Assembly (NCBI GenBank): GCA_027924645.1
Contig: BSBN01000297.1
Location: 8,618,001-8,682,000 of the forward strand
Source: Cunninghamia lanceolata
Taxonomy: Eukaryota > Streptophyta > Pinopsida > Cupressales > Cupressaceae
Direction of reading: 5' to 3'
Length of the DNA stretch: 64,000 nucleotides
Of the stretch, positions 1-11,900 are shown in pieces. Below the pieces are notes generated by a model. It searched no databases, had not been told where the DNA came from, and was given only the letters and a program-made list of their open reading frames with translations. Position numbers and translations under genes: made by a program. Every line of letters starts with the position of its first letter. The first letter of the stretch is position 1.

Positions 1-3000
1 ATGGAATTTTTGAGGCAGGTATCAACTATATTGGATGCATATAAGGAAAACAATAAGATTCCTCCAGTTTTGTTTCCAATAACTATAGGGTGGTATATAT
101 GCCCTGATTCTGAAAACATAAAGAAGGCCATAGTGAGTCTGAATTTGATGAACTTACAGCCATTCCCATTGGCCAGATCATATGACCCTTATGGAAGAAT
201 GCAAAAGATCATAGGCCAACCTATACATAAGAAGAACTTAGAGGATTTCTAGGCTGATTGTGAGGATGAAGCTGAAGTCAGAAGAAGAAAATACCAAAGT
301 CTCACCCTCAATCAGGTTAGGACATTTGATTGCATTCCAGTGCCTACACAATTGAAGAGGGATGATGGCAAGACCATGTCCAATGTGTATGAAGAGAAAA
401 AGGTGTATAATGACACCATTTCAGCACCTCACCTGACGCAACCTGAAGATATTTCATTAGATCAGTTTACAGGTTAGGTGCTGCAGTTGACCCAAGCATG
501 GGTAAATGAACAAATCAATACAATGAAGAAGAAGGGTGTAGCCCTCACAATAGATAACAAGAGGAAAAGGCAGGAGATTTCAGATGAGGAATATGATGAC
601 TTTCTTGTGGAGAAGAGAAAATCCAATGGAGAAAGGCTGCCACCTCAGAAACAAAGCAAAGGACCCCCCAGAGGAAAGAAGAAAACTGATGATAGTCCTA
701 AAGGGGTAATAGTTGAAAGAGTTGATACATCAGCTGAAGGTGCATTTGCATCAGGACAGGCGTCAGCCTCATTTGCACAGCCTTTAGTAGATGAACCAAG
801 AACAAAAAGAATGCTAAGGCCAGATGTGGACACTGCAGCAATAAAAGATAAGGGCTAAACCTCACAGCAGAATGTGGAAGAAGATATCATGCTTGAGGAG
901 GAACCAGTGAATAAGGAGCCTGCAGAAGATGACCCCGTGATGGTCACAAGGAAGAGGAAGGCACCCCTGCTGGCATCACCACATAAAAGACAGAGAACAT
1001 CTATGAGGGGTGAAATAAGACATGACCCTGTAATATCAAGGGGAGCTGGTAGTGAAGTGTTCAGGAAAGAATTGCAACATGATGTGCCACTTCCTACCAT
1101 AATTCAGTGTAAGACTGAGAAGGCTAAAGAGCAAGCAAAAGAAGCCACTAGAGCAGTTCAAGGTAGTCCTTTCTCATTAGAGGAAACTGTGGACCTATCA
1201 GATGATGAAGTGGTATAAAACGTGACTTCTCAACAGATGGAGACCCTTGCTTCTAACACTCGCATGACACCTCATGGAACGCCATCCTCACAGAGGGTGA
1301 TATTAGAAGAGTTGAAGTAGATAGAGCAAGAGAAAGAGAATAGTCCAGAGAGGGCAGCCCAATGGATAGGGCTTGATAAGTTAGTTGATTAGGTAACTAA
1401 CCCTACGGTGATAGACCTAACGTACAGAGAGGATGTAAGTACCGAACATCAAGCAGGTGCACTTGATAAAATAGAAAATGTTGAAGAAATTAAACAGAAA
1501 GAAGTGGAGAGCCACACTCCAGATATGGGCCAGCAACAACAAGAAATACCAGCTGAACCTAAGATAGTAGAAGTCCAAGAAAAGGGCGAGAATGATAAAG
1601 ACACATTAGGTGATGATGCCCCACAGAATCAAGAAACCTCAGGTGATAAAGAAACATTAGGTCATGAAGACCTTAAGACCCAGGAGGTAGATACATCAGG
1701 TGCGGATCAGAATGTAATCCAGGATCAGATAGATGCACCTAGTTCAAATACAATGATATTTATGGATACAAATGTACCTCAGGATGAGGAAATCCCCAAA
1801 GTGGATGAAACACAAAAGGAGGGAGTGAAAGATCAAGTTCAGGACCAACATGAAAATACACAACATGATTCTCCCCCTTAAGAAGAAGTTCCACAAGAAG
1901 AAGAAATACAATAGGATCCCCCTCATGAAAAGTATCATGGGGAAGAAATAAGGAAATCACCCTCTCCATCAAGAATAGAGATAGATATAGGAGATCAGGG
2001 TAGACATGATGATGATGATCGATACCAAGGATCCAGAGATCAAGTACCTCAATGGCTTGAGAAAGAAATAGGCACGGAATCAGGTTTCGAGATTCAGGAA
2101 TTTGATGTTTCAACATTGTTTTCATAAACCATCATGAAGCCTAAGAGGAAAGCCAGATTAACATCTACAATTAAAAGAGATCCTGCTATGGGTAGAAGGA
2201 CCACTCAGGTAGCACTTCCCATTGTTGAGAAAGAGAAAGGCAAGATCACCTTGGAAGAATTCCAGATTAGCATAGTTGACTTGGGGTTTGCTAATGAAGA
2301 CCAAGAAGGTCAGGAAGGGAAAGATATAATAGATTCTTTAACCCAAAGGGTGAAGAAAGAAAAGGAGAAGAATAAGCAGCATAAAGAGCACATTGCTCAG
2401 CTGCACTCATACATAAAAGGGTTGATTAACCATGACAATACATCATCGGATCAGGCAGTCCCATTGACTGCAATTTCTCAAGAGGAGGTTAATAAATTAG
2501 ACCTTATGAGGCATGAGTCAGTGATAATGAGGAAATGGATGTCGTCAACACTAACAGGAGCTGAGGAAGTAGTAAAAGCCTCTTTGCAGAGGTGAAATTC
2601 TTTGAGCATCTCCAGGAAGAAAATTGATAAATTATAGACTAAGACCGGAAGGAGATCATTCCAGTTGGAGAAAACCTTGGGTGCTTTGAATGAAATAAAA
2701 AGGATTAATCCTCAGACCTTGATAAATCATTAGGTGCTGGATAATAACATTGCCATGCTGGTAGATATTTGGTATAACGACATTAGGTTTGAATGTGATG
2801 TACTGAAGAAGTGCAACAGTAAATTGAGAGATATCAATGTGAAATTGCACGACATGATGTCCTATGAAGCAGAGGTCCTGGAAGCCCTTGAGGGAAAAGT
2901 AGAGGGGAAAATTGAAAACCAAGATGCAGACTTTGCCATAAAAGCTCTGCATGATAACTTCCAGCCGATGGCTGATGATCCTCTCACCCACCTGACGGAA

Positions 3001-3297
3001 GAAGCAATGAACAAGATCATGAGAATCAAAGTCAGAGTGGAGAACTACAATGAAACATTGAGCAGAAGGAAGGGTAAATTGGAGACCCTTCGAGATAAGT
3101 TTCAAGCCCACAAGCACGCCATCAGTAAAGCCAAAACTCAAGATGGCGGGGAAGTTGAAAGAATAGTAGAAGCATATGAAAATATTAGGACAATAATGCA
3201 GGTCCATATACAAGGCGATATCCATCAAGATGATGAAGATATAGAAAGTGATGATCATGATGATCATGATGATGAAGAAGAGGATCCTTAGGAGTAA
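1..3297 (+). pseudogene. X1: long charged coiled-coil ORF of an unrecognised repeat family, with in-frame stops
   Basis: One reading frame stays coherent for about 1,100 codons and enters from beyond the left edge. It is broken by twelve stops (at 250, 475, 856, 1216, 1318, 1390, 1879, 1912, 2125, 2593, 2635 and 2731) but by no visible frameshift; it ends with stops at 3289 and 3295. The first 150 codons look globular (IGWYICPDS near residue 30). Codons 160-730 are rich in Lys, Glu, Gln and Pro with basic patches such as KRKRQE. Codons 740-1060 have heptad-like coiled-coil character, and the tail is acidic (Asp/His/Glu repeats near 3241-3280). I recognise no known domain. A diverged homologue, X2, lies at 30589-45763, so this is a repeat family and not a single-copy gene. 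A gag-like protein of an LTR element is my inference, from the coiled coil and the promoter-bearing tail. Confidence 0.6.
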
Positions 3298-4280
3298 ATG
3301 AAGATGCGCCACAAGGGAAACATCTGCATCAGGTGCTTAGAAGAAAATGAGTTACCTAGATGGTTGCCAGCTGGTAACCTGTGCCACGAGAGACAGTTGA
3401 CCAAGTCAAAAGGAATATGCACCGTTGATTCTAATTGATAAATCTTGATCGTAGATCATTTGTAACCTCTCCCTCACCTTGTTCTATAAAAGGTGCAGGG
3501 ATGCCTTGTTTTAAACATTCGAAGCTTAATTGAAATTTGTTTGCTGAAATATCAGGGCCTATTTCAAAGTTATTGTAAACCTACATGTTTTTGCATACTT
3601 AATGAAAGAGAAGACCATTTTGATTACAAATCATCGTAAATCCTGAGTAGTCTGTGTTTGAATTCTTGATATATGCTTTGATTTGCTGCGTCCCTTAGAG
3701 TGCTCATCAGTTTGCATGTATTGTCTTCATTCATCATCCTTTGAAGTTAGCATCATCTGTATCTAGTTGTGGAACATCCTGGTGAAAATATGGTTTGATT
3801 TCTTCTCTTAATGATAGTATCAAGTGTGTATGTGGCTCAATAGCTGAAGATTCATCATAATTTGAAGTATTCTTTTTTCAATTTCTTTTAATTTCATAAA
3901 TTCACCATCACAATTGCAAATATTAGATAATCAGAAGCAAATTACATGAAATATGCAGATATCTCGTAGATAACCAGAAATTCATAGAATATTTGAAGTT
4001 AAAGCATGTACAATTGATAAATATCATGCAAAGATTTGAGCATAGACACACTATTTGTAGAAATATAATGTGTAGAATCACCTCTCTATGTAGCATCTTT
4101 ACAGAAACAAAATCTTACTGATAAGCAAACGTAAGGCCCCTGAATGGAAAATAGAAACACACATCAACCACTAAGTAACGTCAGTTGATTAAGAACTAAT
4201 CCACGGAGACTTGGGATCATGAATTCTTTGAATTCATCGTATCTTTCAAGATGAGTAAAGGTTGTTGTGTAACTTTTATT
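3298..4280 (+). other. LTR-like tail of X1, AT-rich, non-coding
   Basis: There is no credible ORF here. A TATA box lies about 190 bases after the X1 stop, and T-rich, polyadenylation-like sequence follows around 3590-3610 (aatgaaagag). X2 has the same arrangement: its ORF end is followed by a related patch (GGTAACCTGTGCCA near 3374 here, AGTAACTTGTGCCA near 44714 there) and then a TATA box. That fits the U3/R of a 3' LTR, but I cannot define the LTR ends or a target duplication. From about 3800 to 4280 I see only AT-rich sequence, up to the truncated 3' end of element H. Confidence 0.4.
3485..3491 (+). promoter_or_regulatory. TATA box in the X1 tail
   Basis: TATAAAA lies in a ctataaaagg context. 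The matching box in X2 is at 44918-44924, also downstream of the ORF, as expected for an LTR promoter. Confidence 0.4.
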
Positions 4281-5627
4281 CTATGTTTGTTTATGACTAA
4301 CATCATGATCAACAGGATCCCACTGGACCCTAACCTGCTCCACGTCTTTGCCCCTGAGAGTAAGTCTCCTATGCTGCAAGATGCCAATGGGCTCCAAAGC
4401 CAGCTGCCCGTCCTCTACCTGTAGAGTAGTCCAATCAAGAACATGAGCAATATCTGGAAAGTAAGGTCTAAGTAAATAAACATGAAACATAGCATGGATG
4501 TGTGAAAGGCTGGGCAGAAAAGCAAGACAATAAGCAACAAGACCAATCCTCTCCAACACCTCAAAAGGTCCAACAAAGTGTGGTGCTAGCTTAGAGCCTT
4601 TTTTGTAATGGATTGGACTCTTTTGCGGTCACACACGCAAGAACACCCGATCCCCAACTAAAAACTGTCGATCGATCCTATGAGCATCTGCAAACTTCTT
4701 TTGCCTATCCTGCGCTGCCACCAGATGCTCTCTAATCTGCTCAACCTGCTACTCCATATCTCTAAACATATCCGGACCCAAAAGAACTCTATCCTCAAGA
4801 TGGTCCCAACTCAGCAGGGTCCAAAAAAGATGACCATACAAAGCCTGAAATGGAGACATGCTGATAAAACTATGATATCCATTATTATAAGCAAACTCCA
4901 CTAGATACAAGTAGTCCTCCCAATGGCTCTGCCGATCCATCACATACATCCTAAGCATATCCTCGAGGACTTGGTTAACCCTCTCGGTTTGACCATTAGT
5001 CTCTGGATGGTATGCTAAACTAAAGTTTAGCTGTATCCCCAAGGCATGCTGCAGAGAAATCTAAAGGGATGAAGTAAACACTGGATCCCTATCGAAGATG
5101 ATCCTACGAGGAATCCCATGCATCTTGACTATGTCCTCCATGAACACTCTGGCCACAGTAAGAAGCATTATAAGAAGAACAGATAGGAGAGAAGTAAGCT
5201 ACCTTCGTCAACCTATTCACAGTGACCATAATGGCATCGTGTCGATGTGAGGATACCGGCAAACCAACAATTTAGTCTATCGAAATGATGTCCCATTTCC
5301 ATTCTGGGACCAAATGAGGCTGCAAAAGACCTGTAGGGTGCTAATGCTCCACCTTCACCCTCTGACACTCTAGACATCTTGACACAAAATTAGCAATAGC
5401 CTACTTCATACCACTCCAATAGTACAACCGACAAAGATCTGCATGCATCTTCTTGACACCCGGATGAGCAGAGTAGGGTGATGCACCTTTGACATCACTA
5501 GGGTACGAAGACCCTCAGAACTAGGAACATAAATATGACCCAAATGTCGTAAAAGACCATATGACTCAAGAGAATAACTGGTAAATCTACCCTCCAAAGG
5601 TCTACCCAACTCAACCTTAGACCTCAC
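4281..5627 (-). pseudogene. Integrase and C-terminal domain of element H (decayed)
   Basis: The region starts with the RNase H-integrase spacer (5627-5406) and a zinc-binding HHCC region near 5500-5330. The core domain is badly broken at 5330-5045. The end of the core is well kept at 5042-4749, with HPETNGQTERVNQVLEDMLR and LVEFAYNN. The C-terminal part at 4559-4281 (FHVYLLRPYFPD, LRGKDVEQVRVQWDP) matches the linker before the chromodomain in plant Ty3/gypsy integrases. A chromodomain proper is not convincing; the sequence runs into a stop at 4281 and then unrelated DNA. Confidence 0.8.
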
Positions 5628-5630
5628 CTC

Positions 5631-7109
5631 CTAATACCAACTGTCGGTAGGAAGTGCTGCGAGAATTTGACCTCTCAAATCAACTGTGAGGGTGACTGCT
5701 AAGATCTTATGCCTCCGACAACTAAGAGCATTCACTACCACATTCTCTTTGCCCTGAATATACTTGACTTCAAAGTCATACTCGCACAAAAACTCCATCG
5801 ATCGCCTCTGCCTCACATTCAAGTTTGGTTGCGTAAAGATATACTGCAAACTACGATGATCACTATGCAGCTCAAACCTATGCCCTAAAAGAAAATGCCT
5901 CCACCTCACCAAGGCATGCACAACTGTGGCTAACTCTAGATCACGAGTGGGATAGTTCAATTCGTGATCCTTGAGTTTGCGAGACTCATAGGCAATTACA
6001 TAACCATCCTGCATCAGAACTGCTCCTAAGCCCTCCAAAGAAGCATCTGTACACACAACAAAATCCTTGGTAGGATTAGGAACTGCTAAAATAGGTGCAC
6101 TGGTCAACCGCTCCTTAAGGGTCTGAAAAGTTGCCTAACACTGCTCTAACCAAACAAACTTCTTCCCTTTCCTCTGAAGAGAAGTAATAGGATGGGCAAT
6201 CCTTGAAAACCCCATAACAAAGTGGCGGTAGTAGCCTGCCAATCCCATAAAATTGCGGACCTCAAAAACATTAGTAGGTGCAGGCCAATCCATAATAGCT
6301 TGGATCTTCGAAGGATCTACCGCAATACCCTCTCTAGAGATGACATGACCCAAATACTTCACCTCTGTTTGAAAGAATTCACACTTTGATAAATTAGCAT
6401 AGAGCTGATTTTCTCTTAGACACTGCAACACCTGACGTAAATGCTCCTCATGCTCCTCCATAGTCCTCGAATAGATTAATATATCATTCAGAAATACAAG
6501 AACAAATCTATCGAGATAAGTGTGAAAAACACCATTCATCAGACTCATGAAAACTGAAGGTGCATTCGTCAACCCAAATGGTACAACTGTAAACTCATAA
6601 TGTCCATAACAGGTGCAAAATGTTGTTTTATTAATATCTACCTCAAATATCTGCAACTGATGATATCCTGACTTAAGCTCAATTTTAGAAAACACCTTAG
6701 CTCCCTTGATCTGGTCAAACAAATCATCAATCTGAGGCAAGGGGTATCTATTTTTCACTTTCACCTTATTGAGTTGTCGATAGTTGATACACAACCGTAG
6801 AGATCCATCCTTCTTCTTCACAAAGATCACAGGTGCTCCCCATGGAGAAACACTATGTCGAATGAATCCTTTGGCTAACAACTCCTCCAACTGCAATCAA
6901 AGCTCCTTAAGCTCCTGAGTGGTCATCCTGTATGGAGCTCGTGAGATAGGCTCTATGCCAGGAACTAGATCAATCCTGAAGTCGATGTCATGCTTAGGTG
7001 GCATCCCTAGAATCTCAGAAGGAAAAACATTCGCATACTCTCTCAAAAGTGGGTGATCGTTAAGAGATGTCTCTTGACTCTCCTGCATCTCCAAGTCATT
7101 AACTGACAC
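5631..7109 (-). pseudogene. Reverse transcriptase and RNase H of element H (inactive)
   Basis: The frame runs through the RT linker (ANVFPSEILGMPPKHDIDF), the RT domain ([24 protein letters not shown]) and RNase H (CTDAS, then HSDHRSLQYI). Two RT catalytic positions are altered: the first Asp, in the F-S-K-I-D motif, is Glu ([10 protein letters not shown]), and the usual F-I-D-D box reads F-L-N-D. The final RNase H Asp, in the A-D-A-L-S motif, is Asn (VVNALS). Stops separate the linker from RT near 6897 and RT from RNase H near 6135. This is a clear Ty3/gypsy polymerase that cannot be active. Confidence 0.9.
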
Positions 7110-7245
7110 TGCAAAAAGGCTAAGATCCCTGACACATGCATCTCTTAAGCTGCATAGCAGAGATCATACGTAGGAAAATAGGTCTCTACACACCAACAAC
7201 CTCCACTTCACTACCAGAATCATCCACACATCTGATAGACTTACA

Positions 7246-7557
7246 CTAACAATTGATCACTGCCTGATGGGCCCCTAACCAATCCATACCCAAAACTATA
7301 TCATATGAACCAAGGGGTAAGATGCGAAGGTCTATTGTAGTAGATAGAGAGCCAATCCTCAACTCACAACCGTGCACTAGAGACTCAACTATGGCCTTTG
7401 CCCCAGAAGCTAACTCAACCTGCCACCTATCATCCTGCTTTGTTGCCACTAAACCACAACGCTCCACAAGAGAAGGACATATGAACGAATTAGATGCACC
7501 GAAATAAAAAAGAATAGAAAAACCAATACCTCGCATGAAACCAGAAGTCTCCACCAC
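7246..7557 (-). pseudogene. Aspartic protease of element H, catalytic Asp lost
   Basis: This is a retropepsin-like segment of about 100 codons, in a different frame from gag and RT. The active-site motif, normally D-S/T-G-A, reads Y-F-G-A-S here, so the catalytic Asp is replaced by Tyr and the next residue by Phe. The second half (GSYDIVLGMDWLGAHQAVINC) is well kept and typical of plant Ty3/gypsy proteases. The enzyme would process Gag-Pol; this copy must be inactive. Confidence 0.75.
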
Positions 7558-7559
7558 GG

Positions 7560-8843
7560 TGCCCTGATGTTCTACCTAGCGGTTATCAACTGCTGCAAAG
7601 ACCCTGTACGATCTGCCTGCATCACCAACTGTTGGCTCTGAAGCCTCCAGTCGATGTCCAAACCTAAAGCACTCCTCTGAGGACACTGTCTAGCAATATG
7701 GCCTTGTTGGCTGTAAGAGAAGCACCCTGTGCCTCTACCAAAACCACCGCCACCCTGAAAGGCACTAGAGTGCTGGAAACTACCCCTGCTCGCTGCGAAC
7801 TGTGTGCTCTGAGTGGGTTGATCAACACGATCCTATCTAGAACACTGCCAATTCTGGTTCTTCTTATTCTGAAATCTAACACCCTGCTGAGTCTAAAAAT
7901 TCTTCGGTTTGGCCTAAGAGTGCTATTCTCCACCCTTTGAGGGTGCATGAGATCCTGATGCCTGAGAATGCCCACCATGAGAATTGAATCCTGCAGAGGG
8001 TGCACTACCAATATGCACACCTGTATGCCCACCGAGAGCCATAGTCAAATTTTCCTCCACTAACCGAGCTTTCTCCACTGCTACCTCCATAGTCTTGGGT
8101 TCAAAAACACGAACCCCTCCATTGATCCGGGCATTTAAGCCCCTAATAAAATGCTGCACTAACATAGTCTCATCATCTCCGATACCCACATATTGCTTGA
8201 GCTCATAGAATCTATGCTCATACTGCTCAACTGACATGGCCATTTGCCTCAGCTTGTGGAACTCATCTGTGCGACATTGCCTCCAATGATCAGATAGGAA
8301 ACGGGCTTTGAATCTCTCCAAGAACAACTTCCAAGAAATAGTGCTAATATCCAAGTGCATCTTCTGCTCCTCTAAACACCACCAAGTCAAAGCAAAACCC
8401 CTAAGATGTAGAATATCACATCTAGCTTTTGTGTTGCTACCATACAGATGGATGGCGAAACACCTATCGATATCCAGTAACCATGTCTCTACCTCTAGAC
8501 CACTACCAGTTCCATCAAAGGTGGGAGGGCGTGTCGTCAGAAGATCTCTCATATGACTGGCTAAAGTGGCCTCCTGCTCAACTGTCAGCTCTCTCTACCT
8601 AGGAGATCTCTCTCTCTCCCTAGGTTTTAGCTGATCTACCTCCTGACCCCCTCTAGGCTACTCTACCTCCTGTCTAGGGCCTAAATGGGCAAGGGCCTCC
8701 TCAAGTAAATGTCGCAACTGGACTCCCTCAGGCTGACCCTAACCTTCCATATTCTGACCCCCGCCTTCATGGGTACTCTCTAGAGGAGAACTAAGAGGAG
8801 GTGTACCGCCACCACCTCTCCCACGACCCCTACCTCTTGGCAT
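7560..8843 (-). pseudogene. gag: Gag of element H (decayed)
   Basis: The reading frame opens with ATG at 8843 and a Gly/Arg-rich start (MPRGRGRGRGGGG). A retrotransposon gag capsid domain follows at about 8552-8090, with the typical W..F...F signature and SVEQYEHRF. In-frame stops occur early (after EG, near 8747) and at 7923. The single CCHC zinc knuckle lies at 7683-7724, and its second cysteine is replaced by tyrosine (TAC at 7713-7715), so RNA packaging would be impaired even without the stops. The PBS and leader lie directly upstream at 8844-8989. Confidence 0.8.
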
Positions 8844-8971
8844 CTACCTACAACACCAAAGGATAATTTATTACACAGAGGGGAAACACCATGGATGAAA
8901 GTTAATCTACAGAGTTTAAGCACCAAGTTACATAATGGGCTCAGTTATAACCAAAGTACCTAGTGTTTCAA

Positions 8972-8987
8972 CCTGACTCTGATATCA
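8972..8987 (-). promoter_or_regulatory. Primer-binding site of element H
   Basis: On the minus strand it reads TGATATCAGAGTCAGG, two bases after the LTR end. This is one change from the TGGTATCAGAG start of the initiator-Met tRNA PBS. Confidence 0.8.
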
Positions 8988-8989
8988 AA

Positions 8990-11900
8990 TGTGATGCCTC
9001 GTCATGCAACCCTAGAGTGTTAGACTAACAAGTGCAAAATTTACATTTTTTTTTTAAAGCAATAAAATGGATTAACATTATATAAGTTTACACTATTTAC
9101 AACATTTAATCAAGTTGCATAACTACATCAGATAACCATGAAATCATAACAATACAAGTGATATACATTATAATACAATAGAAGAGGGTTACATCTTTTA
9201 TTTGTAGACATGAATAATCACAAACATTCAAATACAAGATTACATGCCCGATCATGTCGGTTTACAATATGCTACAAAATTATACAATTTAGAATTTATA
9301 AAATAACTCTGAGGATGCAAGCACAAGTCTGGAACTGGAGAATCATCTGTCGTGATCACAAATTAGGTCGACCAAGAAAACTAATGGATTAAGCTCTTCC
9401 ACCCAACCATGTGGAACCCTGAGGTCCACCCCTCCAGCTAGGAGATAATAATGAGGTTCCACTAAGTCAAGGATATAAGCAAGCAGATACAGACTTGACA
9501 TAGACAACTCAGATCATCAAGACTACACAAATCATCAAGACAAGTCAAATCATCAAGACAAGATAGTACTCCAAAGGCTACAACAAAAGATAAAGAGGAA
9601 GTAACTAAGTTGTAGTAGGGAGAGTGTCATCGCATGGTCCTAGCATGGGTTATCTAGGATATCTCTCACTAGAAACCAACCCCCATCTATGGTTATCCTA
9701 GCGACCTCTCACTAGGCACCAGCCCCATAGGGTGACACATGCAGAGCCGACACATCCTCTGATCGAGACAAGGAGGTCGACCTTGCCAACTAGGCCTTCT
9801 AATCCCATCCTTAGCCTGTGAGAGCACTCAAGGCATGGGTGAGGTATCATACTTATCTTCTTATGTGAATACTTATCTTGTTATGTGAATTACTACCCAA
9901 CCCACCTAGATAAATTATTAAGTTATCACTTGATTACAACTTCCATGGGGTTATCCAGGTAGCCACTTTGGGCACTGGCCCCACCATGAAAGCCACTCTT
10001 CTAGATACAACTAGCAACCCATCGCCAACATACAAAAAGCAATAACATGCATGGACAAGGGACTAGAAGGCATCTATCTTTTACAATCCAATACAAAGTC
10101 CATTCCAAATTTCAACCTCAACATTAAAACTTTCCCCTTATCCACTTCAAAGTCTCACATCAGTAAATCATTTAAACAAAATGACAAAATAACAAATTGA
10201 AGCCAAAATAGCCTAACCTCTGGAGTTGGCAAAGAGAACACAATACCACTTTACATAAGTCCATCTTCCAAAATAGAAACAAGGGTTTAAACGACTATGT
10301 CATTCCCTAAAACAATATGACTCAGGATCAAAAATAACATAAAAACCAATTGCATCATTACTTCTAGATGCTAACAACTAATAGAGGGACTTCAACAAAA
10401 CCATATTTAAAATCAACTTGACATAACACCAATAGATGATATAAACCGACAAGCATAACAAAGTTTTTACTCTCTTTAAAATGAAGTAAAATAACATATA
10501 CTATGACATCTAATATTTACGTGACCATCACCATAGAAATCTAGTATAATAACTCAAATCACACTAAAGCTCTAACTTATTATTTAATTACTAAAATCAA
10601 TGCATCCCAGTATAGTATGTAACAAAATTATATTTAATGATCATACTAATTTATTCATTTAACCAACTTGCATCTACTAAAGCAACAATATTTTAATAAA
10701 TTTAATTCTATGATAATACGAATCTATCCTAATATTAACTTTATCACTATACAAATAGAAGTAATCTAATATAATTTTTAAATTCACAAAATACAAGAAG
10801 TTATTAACTTATTTAATGAAATTAATATTTATTTTAGAAGTTAAACTAATATTAGCTTTGTTACCAATATCATTATATTGCAATGCACAATAAATCACTA
10901 ATTTATTATTTATTTGCTAAAACCAATGTATAGCTAAACAAATTTATTACTACAATATATCTAACAAATTAATATTAAACAAATTCAAATGAATATGTCT
11001 AATTTGAATTGAAGATAGTTATAAATCTATTAACAATTAGTTAGCTTAAGTTTATAAACTTCTACTAGGGATTTGCTACTAGTCACTCATGAGTTTCAAA
11101 AAAGAAACTTTCTAAATCACCTATCCTCAATCTTCTTACTACATCCTAAATGAATTATTTGCAAGCTGATCTATTATGCAAATTGAAGAATTTGATTCAG
11201 AGAGAAGATATGAAAAGAAAATTTTACGGAGAGTAGATGAGTGAGCAGCCAAGAGTAACCAGAGGAAAAAAAATTTCTTTTTGAAAGAGGGAGAAGATGA
11301 AGCTCAGAGAGTTTGAGCAACCAAAAGGAAAATGGCTTTCCAGAGAAGGTCATGGCAAAACAGACCTCAAGAGAAGAGAGAGAGAATCCATTACATAATT
11401 TCAAGGATTTTATTGAAAGAAGAATTGTCAAAATACAAGAAGGAAGATGTTCTTAGAGCAATCAGAGATAAAATAAATCATTTGGCTAAGAGGTTTCCGA
11501 CTGACTCAGACAAGAGTTGGATAAAATTTCTTTAGGACAGAATTACTCAGCTTACTGAGTGACAGACAAAGATTGAGATTTAGTTTTAAAACTAACAAAA
11601 AATTTCCCAAAGAATGCATAGGGGGCGGCCATACGACAGTCAAATGGAGGCAAGTTTTGCATTTTCAGTGTATGAAGTTTTGAGAGGTTCTGAACAGCAA
11701 GGGCCGTATGGCGACACTATAGGAGATTTGATAAGGAAGATTTGTTTGAAAATTGTTTTTCTCTGGCTCTCCCATTCCACATCGTATGGCTAGGCATCAA
11801 CAACAAAGTAAGGTAGAACATTTTCTAGGTAGGAAAACTTCAAGGAAATAGAGGATGAACTCGCATGACGGTGGATGTAGTTGATTAAAATTTGCAGAAT

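Noticed and set aside
1..3297. Stop-codon reassignment or programmed readthrough in X1
   Set aside because: All three stop codons occur in frame, and neighbouring elements carry the same kind of decay; pseudogenisation is simpler.
2656..3312. A 218-codon open frame on the minus strand with hydrophobic, membrane-like sequence
   Set aside because: It lies opposite the X1 coiled-coil and acidic tail; Ile, Met and His runs arise from the reverse complement of Asp/Glu/His codons. No support from context.
10400..11100. Very AT-rich stretch considered as a matrix attachment site, origin or organelle insertion
   Set aside because: It lies within the H LTR and shows no organelle-like coding or specific motif.
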